The notes under the pieces: generated by a model | Told to the model about the DNA's origin: nothing | Seen by the model: only the letters and a program-made list of their open reading frames with translations | Databases searched by the model: none | Assembly (NCBI RefSeq): GCF_018853445.1 | Contig: NZ_JABELD010000068.1 | Span: forward strand, 1-64,000 | From: Acidithiobacillus concretivorus | GTDB taxonomy: Bacteria; Pseudomonadota; Gammaproteobacteria; Acidithiobacillales; Acidithiobacillaceae | DNA length: 64,000 nt | Direction: 5' to 3' | In this document: in pieces, positions 53,447 to 61,487 of the stretch | Position numbering within the stretch: the first letter of the stretch is position 1 | Layout of the letters: each line of letters begins with the position of its first letter | Position numbers and translations under genes: made by a program

Positions 53447-54227
53447 AATGGCCTCCTGACACCTTTTGCGGCATGCGTTCTACCAGCAGCAGCAAGGCAT
53501 GAATAAGTGCTGCCGGATTGGGTGGACAGCCCGGCAGCCAGATGTCCACTGGCAGAATGTCTTCCAGTCCGGATCCACCGGCATAGCCCTCATCCATGGG
53601 CGCGCCTGAGACGGCACACGTCCCTGTAGCCATGACACTACGTGGTTCGGGCATGGCTTCCCAGGTGGCCAGCAGCACGTCGTGCATGGCGGCGGTTACG
53701 GGTCCCGTAACCATCAGCAGGTCGGTAAAACGTGGTGAGGGCGTAAAGAAAATGCCCAGTCGGTGCAAATTATAAAAGGGGTTGTCCAGCGCGCTGATTT
53801 CGGACTCGCAGGCATTGCAGGAACCGGCATCCACATGGCGAATGTGCAGACTGCGACGCTGGCTGGCCGCAATGCGTTTACGCAGGTCTCCGGCTGCGCT
53901 GCTTTCCAGTGCGGATGACCAGATCAGGTCACTGCGCTGACGCACCCCAAAAGCCCAGTCATAGGAACTTTGCATGGCTCCCTCGGGGCATTCTTCCACG
54001 CAACGCTGGCAGACAATACAGCGCCCGTAATCAATCACCGGTTCGCCATTCACCTGATGAATGGCCTGAGTGGGGCAGCTTTGCACACAAAGATCACAAC
54101 CGCTGCGGCAGGCATCAATATTCAGGCGCGGCATGCCTAATACCCCCTCCTGCCCATCGGGTCCACTTTTGGGCCAGCGGGTGGCCGCTTTACCGGCTTT
54201 GAGTCCTGTCCAGGTCCATAAAGGCAT
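53436..54227 (-). CDS. NuoB/HyfI-like subunit with 2[4Fe-4S] ferredoxin domain, Ehr complex 2
   Basis: 263 residues. The N-terminal ferredoxin has a full set of eight Cys (CRSGCDLCVQSCP and CIVCQRCVEECP; the first motif has an extra-residue C-x3-C spacing). The C-terminal NuoB-like part has DAGSCNAC, ATGTC and LPGCPP for the proximal cluster. It is thus a natural three-cluster electron wire, unlike the reduced complex 1 homologue. AGGAG lies six bases before the start. Confidence 0.88.
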   Translation of the reverse strand: MPLWTWTGLKAGKAATRWPKSGPDGQEGVLGMPRLNIDACRSGCDLCVQSCPTQAIHQVNGEPVIDYGRCIVCQRCVEECPEGAMQSSYDWAFGVRQRSDLIWSSALESSAAGDLRKRIAASQRRSLHIRHVDAGSCNACESEISALDNPFYNLHRLGIFFTPSPRFTDLLMVTGPVTAAMHDVLLATWEAMPEPRSVMATGTCAVSGAPMDEGYAGGSGLEDILPVDIWLPGCPPNPAALIHALLLLVERMPQKVSGGHYAR

Positions 54228-54236
54228 GCTTTTCTC

Positions 54237-55730
54237 CTAGCGGTCGCAACCGGCAATGGTGAGGCCGAAGCTCGCTTCGTTAATGGCGTAATCCATCATG
54301 TTGGTACCATGTACCGTCAGTGGAAACACCCGCCAGTTGGAAAACGAGGGTGATTTGATTTTAACCCGTTGCAGACGTCCATCCTCAATCCGGACGGCGT
54401 AAATCAGTGTGCCTCGCGGTGTTTCGGCCCAGCCCAGGCCTTGCTGTGCTCCACTTGGCACTTCGTATTCCGTATGAACAGGACCGGCTTTGAGACGACC
54501 CGCTGCCTGTACCAGCAGAGCAATGGCTTCCCGCAGGGATTCCGCGCGAACTTCGCTGCGGGCCATGGCATCACCTTTCTGGCGCACTGGTACGTTGAAA
54601 CGTAATTTGTGGTAAGCCGCATAAGGGTGGTCCCGGCGCAAATCACGATCGAGCCCGGAAGCGCGGGCGACGGGGCCGGTGGCACCCTGATCAAAAGCGG
54701 CGCTTTGCGAAAGTACGCCGGTGCCCATCAGTCGATCCAGGTGGGTTGCTGTTTGCTGCAGTCGATCCAGGTAAGCCTCGCCTTCGTCAATGATGGGCTC
54801 CAGGGCGTGCGCCAAATGCTCGGCCTGCAAGTCCCGGCGGAGCCCACCCACCCGCAGCAAGCTGCGCAAATAACGGGAACCCGTTAATTCTCCAGCCAGT
54901 TGTTTGACTTTTTCTTCCATCAGGAAACCGGTGGCGGCACCAACTTTGAGGGTCGTGGTTTTGGACAACTGTCCAAAATAGTGGAAATGGTTATAGAGAC
55001 GCTCCAGTTCTACGAGGATCACCCGCAGCAGTTGCGCCCGAGGCGGGACTTCAATGCCCCAGGCATTTTCTACGGCCTGACAATAGGCGAGAGCATGGCA
55101 GGCGCTACCCACTCCGGAAACCCGCTCGGCCAGGTAAACACTGCGCTGCGCGTCTTGGCCGGCAAAACGGGCTTCCATACCCCGGTGCTTGAAAAACAGG
55201 CGCGGGTGATAATGAAGAATGGCTTCACCAATATAGGAATAGTGAAATTCACCGGTTTCTACCACATCCGCACGCACCGGTCCCCAATACAAATCCTGCA
55301 CCTGGTCACCCTGTACTTCGGGCATGGTAGGTGGCTGGTAAATGCCGCTTAAATGACCTGAACTGCCGTTTATCCCGAGTGGCGGCTGGGGAACACTGAA
55401 GCCTTCGTGAATAATCAGGGGGAAGGGTTCGGGGTGTCCGGTAAAATGAAGGCCACCGAGGTCTTGCATTTCCCGTTCGTACCAGCCCAAGAGCGGAATA
55501 AGCGCCGCAAGCGAAGGAAGGGTATCCGTGCCGCGTACTTCCAACAGGACAAATTCGGGATTGTCTTTTTGACTCAACAAATAGCGTACGACGCATTGTT
55601 GATCTTCCCAGTCATGCCAGGCCATAAGGAAACGCATCTGCTGATCTAGGCATTCCTGGGCAACTGCCGCGAGCTGCTCAGTCGTGACAGCGCGAAGGCT
55701 GCAATTGTTCATTGGGCTGTGCATATTCAT
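54237..55730 (-). CDS. NuoC-NuoD / HyfG-like large subunit without NiFe ligands, Ehr complex 2
   Basis: A 497-residue NuoC-NuoD fusion. NuoC-like part: WYEREMQDLGGLHFTGHP. At the first NiFe CxxC site it reads ERVSGVGSACHALAY, and at the C-terminal DPCxxC site ASFGLTIAGCDR; neither Cys pair survives. So this is a second, independently diverged Ehr-type subunit. The start at 55730 (ATGA overlap with the HyfF-like gene) is preferred over the frame to 55820. Confidence 0.87.
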   Translation of the reverse strand: MNMHSPMNNCSLRAVTTEQLAAVAQECLDQQMRFLMAWHDWEDQQCVVRYLLSQKDNPEFVLLEVRGTDTLPSLAALIPLLGWYEREMQDLGGLHFTGHPEPFPLIIHEGFSVPQPPLGINGSSGHLSGIYQPPTMPEVQGDQVQDLYWGPVRADVVETGEFHYSYIGEAILHYHPRLFFKHRGMEARFAGQDAQRSVYLAERVSGVGSACHALAYCQAVENAWGIEVPPRAQLLRVILVELERLYNHFHYFGQLSKTTTLKVGAATGFLMEEKVKQLAGELTGSRYLRSLLRVGGLRRDLQAEHLAHALEPIIDEGEAYLDRLQQTATHLDRLMGTGVLSQSAAFDQGATGPVARASGLDRDLRRDHPYAAYHKLRFNVPVRQKGDAMARSEVRAESLREAIALLVQAAGRLKAGPVHTEYEVPSGAQQGLGWAETPRGTLIYAVRIEDGRLQRVKIKSPSFSNWRVFPLTVHGTNMMDYAINEASFGLTIAGCDR

Positions 55731-57190
55731 GGTTGCACCATAAATGCCTGTTGGAAAAATCCCCACAAGCCACTGGGCCACCAAAGTCCCAGTACCAGTA
55801 CAGGAATCAGGGCCAGCCACATGGGTAGGCTATTCCACAGGGATAACTTGAGCGTGGGCGCCTCATCGGGTTCCGGTTCCGGGCCCCAAATCATGCGCCT
55901 AAAATGATTCATGAAGGCAATAAATATGAGAATGAGCAAAATGGCCATCACCCAGACCGCCCAGGGGTTGGGACTGAGAATGCCACCTCGTAAAATGGTC
56001 AGCTCCGATAAAAACAATCCGAAGGGCGGGGCTCCGGTAATAGCCACGGCACCCAGTAACCAGAGGGCGCCCGTCACCGGGTAGTAGCGCAGTACCTGCC
56101 GCATTTTACTCATGGACTTGGTGCCGTAAGCGCGCATCATGTTGCCCGCCCCGAAAAACATCAGGGATTTATTCATGGAGTGATTGACCATGTGATACAT
56201 GGCTCCGGCAAAGGCAATGGGGCCACCAAAGCCGAAACCAATGGCCAGTACCCCCATGTGCTCCAGGGATGAATAGGCGAGCATGCGCTTGGCACCATCC
56301 TGCCGAACAATAAACATACCTGCCACAAAGAGCGACAGTACGCCCAGGACCAATAGTGCGGTGTGTCCCATGAGGCTGTAACCACCACTGTCGACAATGG
56401 ATAAAAAACGATATATCCCCAGCAGGGCAATGTTGAGCAAAGCACCGGAAAGCATGGCGGATACCGGGGCTGGACCTTCGCTATGGGCATCCGGAAGCCA
56501 GGTGTGCATGGGGGCGAGACCCACCTTGGTGCCAAAACCCACCAGAGTCAGGAGAAAAGCCAAAAACAAAAGGGTTTCGGGAACCTTGGGGGCGACTTCA
56601 CGGAGATTGTCCCAGGTCAGGGCATAAGTCGGACCGAGCACAAAGGTGCCACCCCAGTAAAAAAGGATGATACCCAACAGCGCCAGAGCCAGCCCCGCAG
56701 AAACGACAATCAGATACTTCCAGGCAGCTTCTATGCATTCGGCTTCTTTTTCAAAACCCACCAGAAAAGCGCTGACTATGGTGGTGAAATCAATGGCAAT
56801 CCAGAAAATGCCCGGATTATTCATCAACGGCGCAATGAGCATGGTCAGGGCAAAACCTGCTTGCAGGGCATAGTATTTGTGCAGCCGGGGTTTTTCTTCG
56901 GGAAGCAGGCGCATGTAGCCAATGGCATAGATGGATGCCAGCAAATATACCAGGCCCACACAAAACAGGACCCAGGCGCCCAATGGGGTCAATAAAATAT
57001 ATTGCTTCCCGATGACCAGAGCCTTGTCGGGAACAGCCACGAGAATCGCCAGAGTCAGGCCGAAAACCGCTATGGAAGTCAGCAGATTGAGATACTCGGC
57101 CAGATGCGGCCGACGCAGGGCCAGCATCAGAATGATGGCAACGCCGGGGATAATCCAGAGTGCGGCAATCAGTGCATCAAAATTTATCAT
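55727..57190 (-). CDS. HyfF/NuoM-like proton-channel subunit, Ehr complex 2
   Basis: A 487-residue antiporter-like membrane subunit with about 14 helices. FWIAIDFTTIVSAFLVGFEKEAE (here Asp replaces the Glu seen in complex 1), VGFGTKVGLAPMHTWLPDAHSE with the TM7 Lys, LAYSSLEHMGVLAIG and MVNHSMNKSLMFFGAG are visible. It starts 3 bp after the HyfE-like stop. Confidence 0.88.
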   Translation of the reverse strand: MINFDALIAALWIIPGVAIILMLALRRPHLAEYLNLLTSIAVFGLTLAILVAVPDKALVIGKQYILLTPLGAWVLFCVGLVYLLASIYAIGYMRLLPEEKPRLHKYYALQAGFALTMLIAPLMNNPGIFWIAIDFTTIVSAFLVGFEKEAECIEAAWKYLIVVSAGLALALLGIILFYWGGTFVLGPTYALTWDNLREVAPKVPETLLFLAFLLTLVGFGTKVGLAPMHTWLPDAHSEGPAPVSAMLSGALLNIALLGIYRFLSIVDSGGYSLMGHTALLVLGVLSLFVAGMFIVRQDGAKRMLAYSSLEHMGVLAIGFGFGGPIAFAGAMYHMVNHSMNKSLMFFGAGNMMRAYGTKSMSKMRQVLRYYPVTGALWLLGAVAITGAPPFGLFLSELTILRGGILSPNPWAVWVMAILLILIFIAFMNHFRRMIWGPEPEPDEAPTLKLSLWNSLPMWLALIPVLVLGLWWPSGLWGFFQQAFMVQP

Positions 57191-57193
57191 GGG

Positions 57194-57874
57194 TTAACCC
57201 ACCAGCTTTTGCAGGCCACGGCTACTGGTTGTGCCAGCATGGGTCTGGAGGAATCGTACCAGCATTCCGAAGGCCATGACGATCGTCAGCAAGTCAAAAA
57301 TGATCACCAGTTCGAGTAGCGCGGGCATACCCGGAACCAGAATTTGCGAACCCAAAAATATTCCGTTTTCGATGACCAGCAAGCCAAGAATGTGACTGAT
57401 AGCCTCCGAACGCAAAATCATCATCAAAAAACCGATCAGTTTGAGACTGAACATGCAGGTCAGGGCTAGTACAGCAATATTATCAGTCAGATGGAGAGCA
57501 ATGCCCAGTTGCCGGGATACTTCATAAGAAAAAATCACCAGTACGGCACCCAGAATCATACTGGAAGAAGGCTTCAGCAGCGGGGTGAATTCGCGCTGAA
57601 TATCCAGTCGTTTAACCAGTCGAAGGACCAGATACGGTAAGAAGGTGCCCCGAAACAAGGCCGTCAATGCCGCAATAATATACAGCTCGGGATAATGTCC
57701 ATAGTAGCCAATAGATGCAGATATGGCCGCAATCGTCCAGGACTCGGCCGCAAAAGCATACACATGATTTTTCAGCCAGTGCGAAGCGAGCATGACAAAA
57801 GATAAAACCAGCGCGAGGATAGCGAGAAGGCTGAATAATGAGGTGGCCAGCGGACCGAGATGAAATATCAGCAT
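57194..57874 (-). CDS. HyfE/NuoK-like membrane subunit, Ehr complex 2
   Basis: A 226-residue membrane protein, the same length as its complex 1 homologue. ISHILGLLVIENGIFLGSQILV carries the conserved ENG of the NuoK-like part, and LLELVIIFDLLTIVMAFGMLVRFL follows. AGGAG lies seven bases before the start. The N-terminal half adds helices not found in NuoK, as in HyfE. Confidence 0.85.
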   Translation of the reverse strand: MLIFHLGPLATSLFSLLAILALVLSFVMLASHWLKNHVYAFAAESWTIAAISASIGYYGHYPELYIIAALTALFRGTFLPYLVLRLVKRLDIQREFTPLLKPSSSMILGAVLVIFSYEVSRQLGIALHLTDNIAVLALTCMFSLKLIGFLMMILRSEAISHILGLLVIENGIFLGSQILVPGMPALLELVIIFDLLTIVMAFGMLVRFLQTHAGTTSSRGLQKLVG

Positions 57875-57883
57875 GTGTCGCTC

Positions 57884-58825
57884 CTATAGTTGGTCGGCAA
57901 CAATGGCCAATACGGCAAAAAGAAAAGACAGCGCTAGAGGCTCCTGGTAGCGATAAAAGCGCAGACGGGATTGCATGGTATCGACCCCCACCATAAGCAG
58001 GCCGATTACGCCGTACTTAGCCAGGATGATCAACAACGCCAAGAGCACTGACGGAAAGCTGCCAGTGGTGGACAAACCCCAGGGGAACAGAAATACATTG
58101 AGGAAAATCGTGTATAAAATGAATTGTTTCATCCAGCCTGCCCATTTCAGCAGAGCCAGCAGGGGGCCGGAATATTCCAGAATGCGCGCCTCATCAATCA
58201 TGTAGATTTCATAGGGGATTGTGGAATGAATGGGCAAGCGGTCCGTTTCTACGGTAAGCAGAATGAAAAAAGCCAGAATCAGGAAAATATGGGCCGGACT
58301 CCAGTACGCTACCGGATTTTTGGCCAATAGATGATTGGCGACAAAAGGCAGCATGGAATGGTCCAGAAAAGTGATGCCTACAAACACCAGGATCAGCGTC
58401 GGTTCGGCAAGAATGCCGAGCATGACGGCGCGGCTGGAACCTAAACCACCGAAGGGCTGGCCGGTATCCAGGCCTGCCAGCAGGATAAAAAAGCTGCCCA
58501 GGGTCAGAATCAGTCCGCCCCCCAGAATATCGCCCATGTCCGACAGAGGCAGAGGAAAGTTAGTCAGCACTGGAATGAGCATCGGCACAATGAGCATGGC
58601 GGTGAACGCCACTACGGGTGCCCAGAAGAAAACCCAGGTGGCAGATTCGGGTACCAGCAACGTCTTGTTGAACAGTTTCCAGAGATCACGATAGGGCTGA
58701 AAAATGGAAGGCCCTTGACCGCGCTGGACACGCTCTTCCACGGTGGTGATGAAGCCATGCAGCAGTGGTGCCAGAAACATCACGGTGAGAACTTGCCCAC
58801 ACTGCAGGACGATGTCGCCGAGCAT
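57884..58825 (-). CDS. HyfC/NuoH-like membrane subunit, first gene of Ehr operon 2
   Basis: A 313-residue NuoH/HyfC-type subunit. FLAPLLHGFITTVEERVQRGQGPSIFQPYRDLWKLF is the conserved first loop. The family's acidic loop is VETDRLPIHST and EARILEYSGPLLALLKW. The ribosome-binding site GGGGAAGG directly follows the fluoride riboswitch platform, so translation starts here under riboswitch control. Confidence 0.9.
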   Translation of the reverse strand: MLGDIVLQCGQVLTVMFLAPLLHGFITTVEERVQRGQGPSIFQPYRDLWKLFNKTLLVPESATWVFFWAPVVAFTAMLIVPMLIPVLTNFPLPLSDMGDILGGGLILTLGSFFILLAGLDTGQPFGGLGSSRAVMLGILAEPTLILVFVGITFLDHSMLPFVANHLLAKNPVAYWSPAHIFLILAFFILLTVETDRLPIHSTIPYEIYMIDEARILEYSGPLLALLKWAGWMKQFILYTIFLNVFLFPWGLSTTGSFPSVLLALLIILAKYGVIGLLMVGVDTMQSRLRFYRYQEPLALSFLFAVLAIVADQL

Positions 58826-58845
58826 ACCTTCCCCTTATAAGTTTA

Positions 58846-58897
58846 GCTAATGACTAATGGCCCAACCTCGCGGTTGGGATCAGTAGGAGTCATTAGC
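58846..58897 (-). promoter_or_regulatory. Expression-platform hairpin of fluoride riboswitch 2
   Basis: GCTAATGACT, the 3' strand of the aptamer (58897-58888), is exactly complementary to AGTCATTAGC (58855-58846). Between them is a perfect 7-bp hairpin (CCCAACC, GCGA, GGTTGGG on the minus strand). Forming the 10-bp stem destroys the aptamer. No U-tract follows; the ribosome-binding site begins about 10 nt later. Confidence 0.65.
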
Positions 58898-58931
58898 CTA
58901 TAAAGGCAGTTATTGGGCGGAATCCATCACC
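58880..58931 (-). ncRNA. Fluoride riboswitch (crcB motif) of Ehr operon 2
   Basis: On the minus strand: GGTGATGGATTCCGCC, CAATAACTGCC, TTTATA, GGCTAATGACTCCTACTGA. P1 is GGTG/CGCC, P2 is GCC/GGC, the pseudoknot is GGA/TCC, and the conserved AATAACnGCC and ATGACTCCTACTGA blocks are present. It precedes the NuoH-like gene by about 55 nt. The operon it heads ends with crcB, which independently supports a fluoride ligand. Confidence 0.92.
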
Positions 58932-58944
58932 ATAATTTGTGTTG

Positions 58945-58973
58945 ATGGTATCCAGAGACAGAAAACGGGTCAA
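58945..58973 (-). promoter_or_regulatory. Sigma-70-type promoter of Ehr operon 2
   Basis: On the minus strand TTGACC (58973-58968), a 17-bp spacer, then TACCAT (58950-58945). Its placement right before the aptamer mirrors that of operon 1. Confidence 0.6.
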
Positions 58974-58999
58974 GAGCTTACTGCGCGAGAAATGATCAT

Positions 59000-60157
59000 T
59001 CAGGGCTGTCCATCGGCCTGATAAATGGCATGAGGACTGATGAAGCGACTTAGACGCTGGGCGAGGCTGGCGGCAAGCGGGACGCCCTTATCCATCGCCT
59101 CGGAGTTCAGCAGGATGACAATGGTATCTTTACTTTTTGGGGTGTAGATGGCTATGGATTCGAATCCGGCCTGACGGCTGGCATTGCCAACCCAACCATG
59201 GTTGACAAACGATCCCCAGCGATACTGTACGGAAGTCTTTGTTTGGCCAGGTGCCGAGGACTGCGGATACGCGGCCAGTATGTGTTTAAAACCTGTCAGG
59301 TTCGCATTGATTCTTGCCCAGTTGCGCAGATCAGAAGCCGTTGCGGTCATTGCCCCGGCGGCCCAGAATTGTGAAGGATTCCAGGCGACGGGTTGCAGGG
59401 TTTGTGCAGCGTTGTTGCGGGTATAACCACGAACTTGCAGAAAAGGGTCTGCGAAGCTGGTGGAAAAGGTCGTGTCGCTTAAGCGGTTAGGCTGCAGGAC
59501 TTGTTCGGTGATGACCCGGGACAAGGGCTTGCCGGTGACCTTCTCAATGATCAGACCCAACAAAATCGTGTTGGTGCTGGAATAGTCGAAACGACTACCT
59601 GGTTTGAACAACAGCGGATGGGTGAAGCTGTAATGCAGGAGCTGATCGGGCAACAGGCGGGCTTCCGGATTTTTCTTGATGGCATCCAGGTAGGCGGTTT
59701 GTTGGGTGTAATCCACCAAGCCGCTGCGCATTTGGGCAAGGTCTGCAACCGTCATGTGTTCACCATCAGGGACGCCACTTACATACCGGGAAACTGGCGC
59801 ACTGAGTTGAATTTTATCGGCCTTGGCCAGTTCCAGAACCGCTCTCACCGTAAAGGCCGTGCTGAGTTGTCCGATCGGCATATTCATGCGTACACGCATA
59901 GCGGTTTTTTCTGCTGGATTTGCTGTCCCGAAGGCTTGCAGATAGAAGGGTCGCCCCGATTGCCAGATGCCGACGATAGCACCCGGAACATCTGCCTTTT
60001 GGAGATGTTCTGCAATAAATTGGGTATACATGCTGGCGGTGCTGTGAAAACCGGAAACGCCGGATAAACCAGAAAGCGTAGAAGCCTGGGCCGAAACACC
60101 AGCAGCTACACAGGAAAAAACAAGGGTAGACAAGAGAATATGCTTTGGAGAAATCAT
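59000..60157 (-). CDS. Secreted beta-lactamase-fold protein lacking catalytic residues
   Basis: 385 residues with a signal peptide (HILLSTLVFSCVAAGVSA). The fold is class-C beta-lactamase/serine hydrolase: VPGAIVGIWQSG, TVADLAQMRSGLVDY, FKPGSRFDYSSTNTILLGLIIEKVTG and GWVGNASRQAGF. The nucleophile motif, normally GSxSK, reads GQLST (from G96), losing both Ser and Lys. The YxN motif reads YSS. It is therefore probably a pseudoenzyme, binding peptidoglycan-like or other ligands. The start at 60157 is preferred over a TTG at 60196. It lies just upstream of the Ehr 2 promoter on the same strand. Confidence 0.8.
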   Translation of the reverse strand: MISPKHILLSTLVFSCVAAGVSAQASTLSGLSGVSGFHSTASMYTQFIAEHLQKADVPGAIVGIWQSGRPFYLQAFGTANPAEKTAMRVRMNMPIGQLSTAFTVRAVLELAKADKIQLSAPVSRYVSGVPDGEHMTVADLAQMRSGLVDYTQQTAYLDAIKKNPEARLLPDQLLHYSFTHPLLFKPGSRFDYSSTNTILLGLIIEKVTGKPLSRVITEQVLQPNRLSDTTFSTSFADPFLQVRGYTRNNAAQTLQPVAWNPSQFWAAGAMTATASDLRNWARINANLTGFKHILAAYPQSSAPGQTKTSVQYRWGSFVNHGWVGNASRQAGFESIAIYTPKSKDTIVILLNSEAMDKGVPLAASLAQRLSRFISPHAIYQADGQP

Positions 60158-60388
60158 GCTGTTCTGGTCCTTATGCAAGATGTATTGCCATTTCAATGCC
60201 TGCTGGTGAAAACCGCAGTTTCATGGGGAAGGCTCAGTGCTTAGGATAACGCCCCCGGATATTTCAAACAAATTTTGCCCCCCGGATGAACTCAAAGAAT
60301 AAGGCATGCTAAAATCAGGGCAACGATCTGAATGCTATAGATTGTTGATATAAATTTAAATGACACAGTCAGTTATATAAAGGTGGAA

Positions 60389-61459
60389 ATGATGAAGCTA
60401 AAGAGGCAATGGGTCCTGTTGGGTGCGTTCGCGGCGTTATTTGCGGCGGGTTCTGCCGATGCTTGCACCCGAGTGGTGTATCACGGCAAGGATGGTCTGG
60501 TCATCACCGGACGGACCATGGATTGGAAAGATCCCATGCACTCGCGCTTGTGGATTTTTCCACAGGGTCTTGAACATGAAGGCGGTGCAGGACGCAATTC
60601 TGCGCATTGGGTATCGCGTTATGGCAGCGTGGTGGTTACTTCCCTGGAGTCCGCAGTCAGTGATGGTATGAACCAAAAGGGTCTGGTTGCCAATATGCTC
60701 TGGTTGGCTGGCAGCAAGTATCCTGATGATTGCGGCAAGGAACCCCGTTTGAGTATTGCCGCCTGGGCCCAGTATTTTCTGGATAATTTCTCCTCGGTCA
60801 AGGAGGCAGTGGCGGCTATCAAGGCGCATCCTCTGTGTGTGGTGTCTGACAAGATTCCCGGCACAGATCGTTATACAACATTGCACCTGTCCATCTCTGA
60901 TGCCAATGGTAACAGTGCCATTTTTGAATACATCGATGGTAAGTTGGTGATTCATGAAGGCCGTGAATATCAGGTCATGACCAATGATCCCGAATATTCC
61001 CAGCAATTGGCTATTGAAAAGTACTGGAACCAGATTGGCGGAACCACTTTCCTGCCGGGAACCAATCGTGCCGCTGATCGTTTTTCGCGGGCAGCATTTT
61101 ACATTCATGCCATTCCCAAAACGGCAAACCAGTCTGAGGGCGCGGCTGAAGTGATGAGTGTTTTGCAGAATGTATCCGTGCCGATGGGTATTTCAACACC
61201 CGGACAACCTCACATTTCCTCAACGCGCTGGCGGGTAGTCGCGGACCAGACGGGTCTCAAATACTACTATAATTCAGTCAGCAGCATGGATACCTTCTGG
61301 GTTAATCTGAATCAGGCTGATCTCAAAAAGGGCGCTCCCATTTTGCAGTTGCCCATGGGCCAAGGTCAGGTTTATTCCGGAGATGTCATAGCGGATTTCA
61401 AACCGGTCAGCAAACCTTTTGAATTTGTGACGGTGTCCCCGGGAAAAACGCAATCCTGA
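60389..61459 (+). CDS. Choloylglycine hydrolase / penicillin V acylase family Ntn hydrolase
   Basis: A 356-residue secreted linear-amide hydrolase. A signal peptide (WVLLGAFAALFAAGSADA) ends right before the catalytic Cys (CTRVVYHGKDGLVITGRTMDW), so signal cleavage would expose the N-terminal nucleophile. SDGMNQKGLVANML and VMTNDPEYSQQL are further family elements. Substrates in the family include penicillin V, bile salts and N-acyl-homoserine lactones; in an environmental organism the last, or another amide, is more likely. AAAGG precedes the start. It is divergent from the beta-lactamase-fold gene. Confidence 0.88.
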   Translation: MMKLKRQWVLLGAFAALFAAGSADACTRVVYHGKDGLVITGRTMDWKDPMHSRLWIFPQGLEHEGGAGRNSAHWVSRYGSVVVTSLESAVSDGMNQKGLVANMLWLAGSKYPDDCGKEPRLSIAAWAQYFLDNFSSVKEAVAAIKAHPLCVVSDKIPGTDRYTTLHLSISDANGNSAIFEYIDGKLVIHEGREYQVMTNDPEYSQQLAIEKYWNQIGGTTFLPGTNRAADRFSRAAFYIHAIPKTANQSEGAAEVMSVLQNVSVPMGISTPGQPHISSTRWRVVADQTGLKYYYNSVSSMDTFWVNLNQADLKKGAPILQLPMGQGQVYSGDVIADFKPVSKPFEFVTVSPGKTQS

Positions 61460-61487
61460 TAAGTTGCAATAAGGGGTAAAACGGGGT

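Noticed and set aside
44238-55730. Annotation of the two Hyf-like clusters as active [NiFe] hydrogenase 4 or formate hydrogenlyase
   Set aside because: All NiFe-ligand cysteines are absent in both large subunits, and no formate dehydrogenase or hyp maturation genes are present.
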